DNA of 64,000 nucleotides from Parablautia intestinalis. Lineage in GTDB: Bacteria; Bacillota; Clostridia; Lachnospirales; Lachnospiraceae. The notes beneath the pieces are model-generated. The model saw only the letters and a list, made by a program, of their open reading frames with translations, was not told the DNA's origin and made no database searches. The translations under genes were made by a program, and so were the position numbers. The stretch lies in assembly GCA_003612395.1 (NCBI GenBank), contig RAYQ01000004.1, forward strand, positions 62,001 to 126,000, written 5' to 3'. Below are positions 61,453 through 64,000 of the stretch, one piece after another (position 1 is the stretch's first letter; every line of letters begins with the position of its first letter).

Positions 61453-63317
61453 TCTCCTTTCTCCACACAGACACCGGTTCTATATCTGGCTGCACCACAG
61501 TTGTTGCACTGCATCCTGCAGTTAGGAGTAACTGCTTCCTCCTTTGCCTTATGCCACTCGCGAAGCAAAAACTCCTTGGTTACACCGCAGTCCAGGAAAT
61601 CCCACGGAAAAATTTCATCTTCTTTTCTTTCCCTTGCGCTATAAAAATCAGGATCCACACCGCACCTATCAAATGCACTAAGCCAGAGATCATTTTTGTA
61701 ATACTCGCTCCAGGCATCATACATACAGCCCATTTCATATGCTTTCAGAATTACCTGATTTAACCGCCGGTCTCCCCTGGCAAAGACGCCCTCTAACACA
61801 CTTAAATCCGCTTCATGCCAGTTATATTTAATACTCTTTTGGTTAAGCTGGCTGCCGATGCCTGCTCTTGTGAAGTAAGCCTTATCTAAAAATTCTTCTT
61901 TTGTGCACTGGGCGGCCCACTGAAAAGGGGTAAAGGGCTTCGGCACGAAAAAGGAAGTACTTGCTACAATTTGTACCCGTCCTGTCCGTTTCTCCTTGGG
62001 AACTGTCTCATAAAATACCGCTGCAATCTTGTTACATAAATCCCCAATGCCCTCAATGTCTTCTTTTGTTTCCGTAGGCAGACCCAGCATAAAATAAAGT
62101 TTTACCCTGCTCCACCCTCCGGCAAAGGCAAGACGGGCTCCATCCAGTATGACTTCCTCGGTCAATCCCTTATTGATCACATTCCGGAGCCGCTGGCTTC
62201 CTGCCTCCGGCGCAAAAGTCAGACTGCTCTTTTTAACATCCTGTACCTTATTCATCACATCCAGTGAAAACGCATCAATTCTCAGAGACGGCAGCGATAT
62301 ATTTACCTTATCCCTGCCGCAGTTTTCTATCAGGAAATCCAGCAATTCCGGAAGGCGGGAATAGTCGCTTGAGCTTAAGGAGCTTAAAGAAATCTCTTCG
62401 TGCCCGGTATTTTTCAGCATATCCATGGCACAGTTCTTCAGCATTTCCACATCCCGTTCCCTTACCGGCCGGTACAGCTGTCCTGCCTGACAGAAACGAC
62501 AGCCCCTGATACAGCCTCTTTGAATTTCCAAAACAACCCTGTCCTGCGTAACCTTAATAAAGGGGACTACAGGCCTGCGGGGATAATAAGTACCTGTTAC
62601 ATCCACCGCCAGCTCTTTTGTAACCGTTTCCGGAATTCCGTCTTCCAGAGGAATCCTTTTGTTTATGGTGCCATCCAAGTGATATGTGACGTCATATAAG
62701 GATGGAACATAGATGCCGGGAATCTTCGCCGCTCTTTTTAAAAACTCTTTTCGTCCCAGCCCCTGAGCCTTGCAATCTTTATATAAATCAAGCAGCTCAC
62801 GGTATCTGGTCTCGCCCTCCCCGATATAAAACATGTCAAAAAAATCGCAGATTGGCTCAGGGTTATACGTGCAGGGACCGCCGCCAATTACAATCGGATC
62901 GTTTTCTCCCCTCTCTTTTGAATGTAGCGGAATTTGAGAGAGATCTAACACCTGCAGGATGTTGGTGTAGCACATTTCATATTGAATTGTGATCCCTAAA
63001 AAATCAAAATCCTTAATGGGATCCTGGGATTCTAAAGCAAATAAGGGAATTTTTTCCTCTCTCATCACTGCATCTAAGTCTACCCACGGGGAATAAACCC
63101 TTTCGCACCAGGCATCTTCAAACTGATTGAACATATCATACAAAATCTGTATTCCTAAATGAGACATTCCAATCTCATACACATCCGGAAAACACATGGC
63201 AAACCGAATCTGCACCTGCTCTTTCTTCTTCATCACAGCATTGACCTCTCCGCCAATGTAACGTGCAGGTTTCTCCACCTTCATCAGTATCTCATCACTT
63301 AACGCCAGTTTTCTCAT
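61428..63317 (-). CDS. TIGR03960 family B12-binding radical SAM protein
   Basis: A 629-residue protein with an N-terminal cobalamin-binding-like part (about residues 20-180, with FPDVYEIGMSHLGIQILYD) and a radical SAM core with CIRGCRFCQAG (CxxxCxxC). The C-terminal part carries CNNCGA. Partner of the TIGR03936 protein downstream. Residues at the extreme C-terminus (about ETNAAALR) are coded by a copy of the 39-bp repeat. ATG 63317 overlaps the MFS remnant frame as ATGA. The reaction is unknown. Confidence 0.9.
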   Translation of the reverse strand: MRKLALSDEILMKVEKPARYIGGEVNAVMKKKEQVQIRFAMCFPDVYEIGMSHLGIQILYDMFNQFEDAWCERVYSPWVDLDAVMREEKIPLFALESQDPIKDFDFLGITIQYEMCYTNILQVLDLSQIPLHSKERGENDPIVIGGGPCTYNPEPICDFFDMFYIGEGETRYRELLDLYKDCKAQGLGRKEFLKRAAKIPGIYVPSLYDVTYHLDGTINKRIPLEDGIPETVTKELAVDVTGTYYPRRPVVPFIKVTQDRVVLEIQRGCIRGCRFCQAGQLYRPVRERDVEMLKNCAMDMLKNTGHEEISLSSLSSSDYSRLPELLDFLIENCGRDKVNISLPSLRIDAFSLDVMNKVQDVKKSSLTFAPEAGSQRLRNVINKGLTEEVILDGARLAFAGGWSRVKLYFMLGLPTETKEDIEGIGDLCNKIAAVFYETVPKEKRTGRVQIVASTSFFVPKPFTPFQWAAQCTKEEFLDKAYFTRAGIGSQLNQKSIKYNWHEADLSVLEGVFARGDRRLNQVILKAYEMGCMYDAWSEYYKNDLWLSAFDRCGVDPDFYSARERKEDEIFPWDFLDCGVTKEFLLREWHKAKEEAVTPNCRMQCNNCGAARYRTGVCVEKGETNAAALR

Positions 63318-63847
63318 GAATCCTCCCTACAGTCCTGCCCTGATGCAGGAACTGTGCAAAATGCTATGCCTCCATTTGTCTCATTACCCGCCGAAAGAAA
63401 AGCAGGCTTAAAATACAGATGCCTGTCCCAAAAGAAAATGCCAGCCTTAATTCCCTTTCGGCCAGAAATCCAAAAATTAAATTTGTTTTCCCTGTCAGAT
63501 AAATACAATATGCTGGTATCTACCCCTGAAAAGCCGGCAATGACAAAACTCAGCATAATGCGCTCGGCCAGAAACCAGATAAATCCATCGGCCAGCCAGA
63601 AAACAATTTTCGATATCAGGTAAATCCAACAGCAAAAAACAAGGGTTTTCCTGTAGCCAATCTTATCCGCCACAATTCCCCATGGCAGTTCAAGCAAAAT
63701 ACATAAAATCAATGATATACTTTCAATCAGGGTAATCTGAAAAATGGAAACACCATGAACCTGCCTGTACAATGTGGCAACAGGCCCGTAAAAAATCATG
63801 CCCTGAAGCAAGGCAATGATATACATCAAATATATATTTCTTTTCAT
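63314..63847 (-). pseudogene. MFS transporter remnant with internal deletion
   Basis: The first about 115 residues look like the N-terminal membrane segments of an MFS transporter (GIVADKIGYRKTLVF is the loop 2-3 signature; LYLSDRENK ends the match). A standard MFS protein needs about 400 residues. After this point the open frame is not membrane-like, but another frame reads GFLAERELRLAFSFGTGICI then LSLLFFRRVMRQMEA and stops (63366-63364), which fits the final helix of such a transporter. A large out-of-frame internal deletion explains both. ATG 63847 has no strong ribosome site. Confidence 0.7.
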
Positions 63848-63876
63848 AAAAATAGCCCTCTCTGACTTTTTTGTAC

Positions 63877-63915
63877 AACAAACACTGACACGCTTCGCAA
63901 ATCAGCTTACTGTAA
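63877..63915 (+). repeat. 39-bp repeat copy
   Basis: CTGA/TCAG and GC/GC arms around TTC (CACTGACACGCTTCGC then AAATCAG), ends GCTTACTGTAA. Located upstream of the MFS remnant; the rest of 63916-64000 shows no gene. Confidence 0.8.
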
Positions 63916-64000
63916 CCAGCAATTGCGTCCGCAATGCTTTTACAATAAGGTATCCTGCTTTAAGCCTGCCAATTATTCCCGCTGGCAACAGCCGGACAGA

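Overview
The window reads as a chromosomal segment of a Lachnospiraceae-type clostridium (Bacillota, Clostridium cluster XIVa). This rests on gene order and family content rather than on a marker gene: DUF1292, DUF4321, DUF5662 and DUF378 proteins, a MutS-MutL-MiaA run, mreBCD-PBP2-minCDE-rodA, a HlyD-like/YggS/SepF run, an L27 with the Firmicutes N-terminal extension beside Prp, and TIGR03960/TIGR03936 genes beside RNase G. Base composition is moderate, falling to AT-rich around 34.9-36.7 kb, 54.9-55.3 kb and 58.1-58.7 kb. No rRNA, tRNA, CRISPR array, transposase or phage block was seen.

Layout. 0-6.5 kb: 3' end of gltX, a UvrD-like helicase, DUF1292, a GH13 isoamylase-like protein that has lost catalytic residues, DUF5662 and a Cys-rich small protein. 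6.9-17.9 kb: GtrA-like protein, a possible nuclease-fold protein, miaB, mutS, mutL, miaA, a PLP enzyme of the methionine gamma-lyase family, DUF4321, radC. 17.9-27.9 kb: cell-shape and division block mreB-mreC-mreD-PBP2-minC-minD-minE-rodA, then mgsA and a D,D-carboxypeptidase. 28-34.9 kb: P-loop protein, HlyD-like protein, YggS, SepF, aroB, lspA, an RluA-type synthase, cytidylate kinase-like protein 1. 35.3-42.8 kb: acyltransferase (apparent ATT start), small membrane protein, dtd, AI-2E transporter, TtcA-like protein, Xer-type recombinase, a YneA-like LysM protein divergent from lexA with clustered SOS boxes, a structured non-coding element, and cytidylate kinase-like protein 2. 42.9-48 kb: livJ-livH-livM-livG-livF on the minus strand. 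48.3-53.3 kb: DUF378, then rplU-prp-rpmA and obgE-yhbY-nadD-yqeK-rsfS. 53.3-58.1 kb: a lineage-specific set of secreted or membrane proteins, including a decayed pseudogene, lying between rplU and rng. 58.7-63.9 kb: rng, a P-loop kinase, TIGR03936, TIGR03960 and a deleted MFS transporter remnant.

The strongest unexplained signal is a dispersed repeat of about 39 bp with a small hairpin whose stem is kept by compensatory changes. About 19 copies are recognisable in 64 kb. Most lie between genes, but some supply coding sequence: a three-copy in-frame array at the start of the carboxypeptidase gene, the stop codons of mreC and of the TIGR03960 gene, and internal codons of rng and of the LysM gene next to lexA. 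Other notable items are the GH13 pseudoenzyme, three LexA-type boxes at exact 13-bp spacing, a four-way-junction-like element after lexA, and a 22-bp perfect palindrome upstream of a lipoprotein gene.
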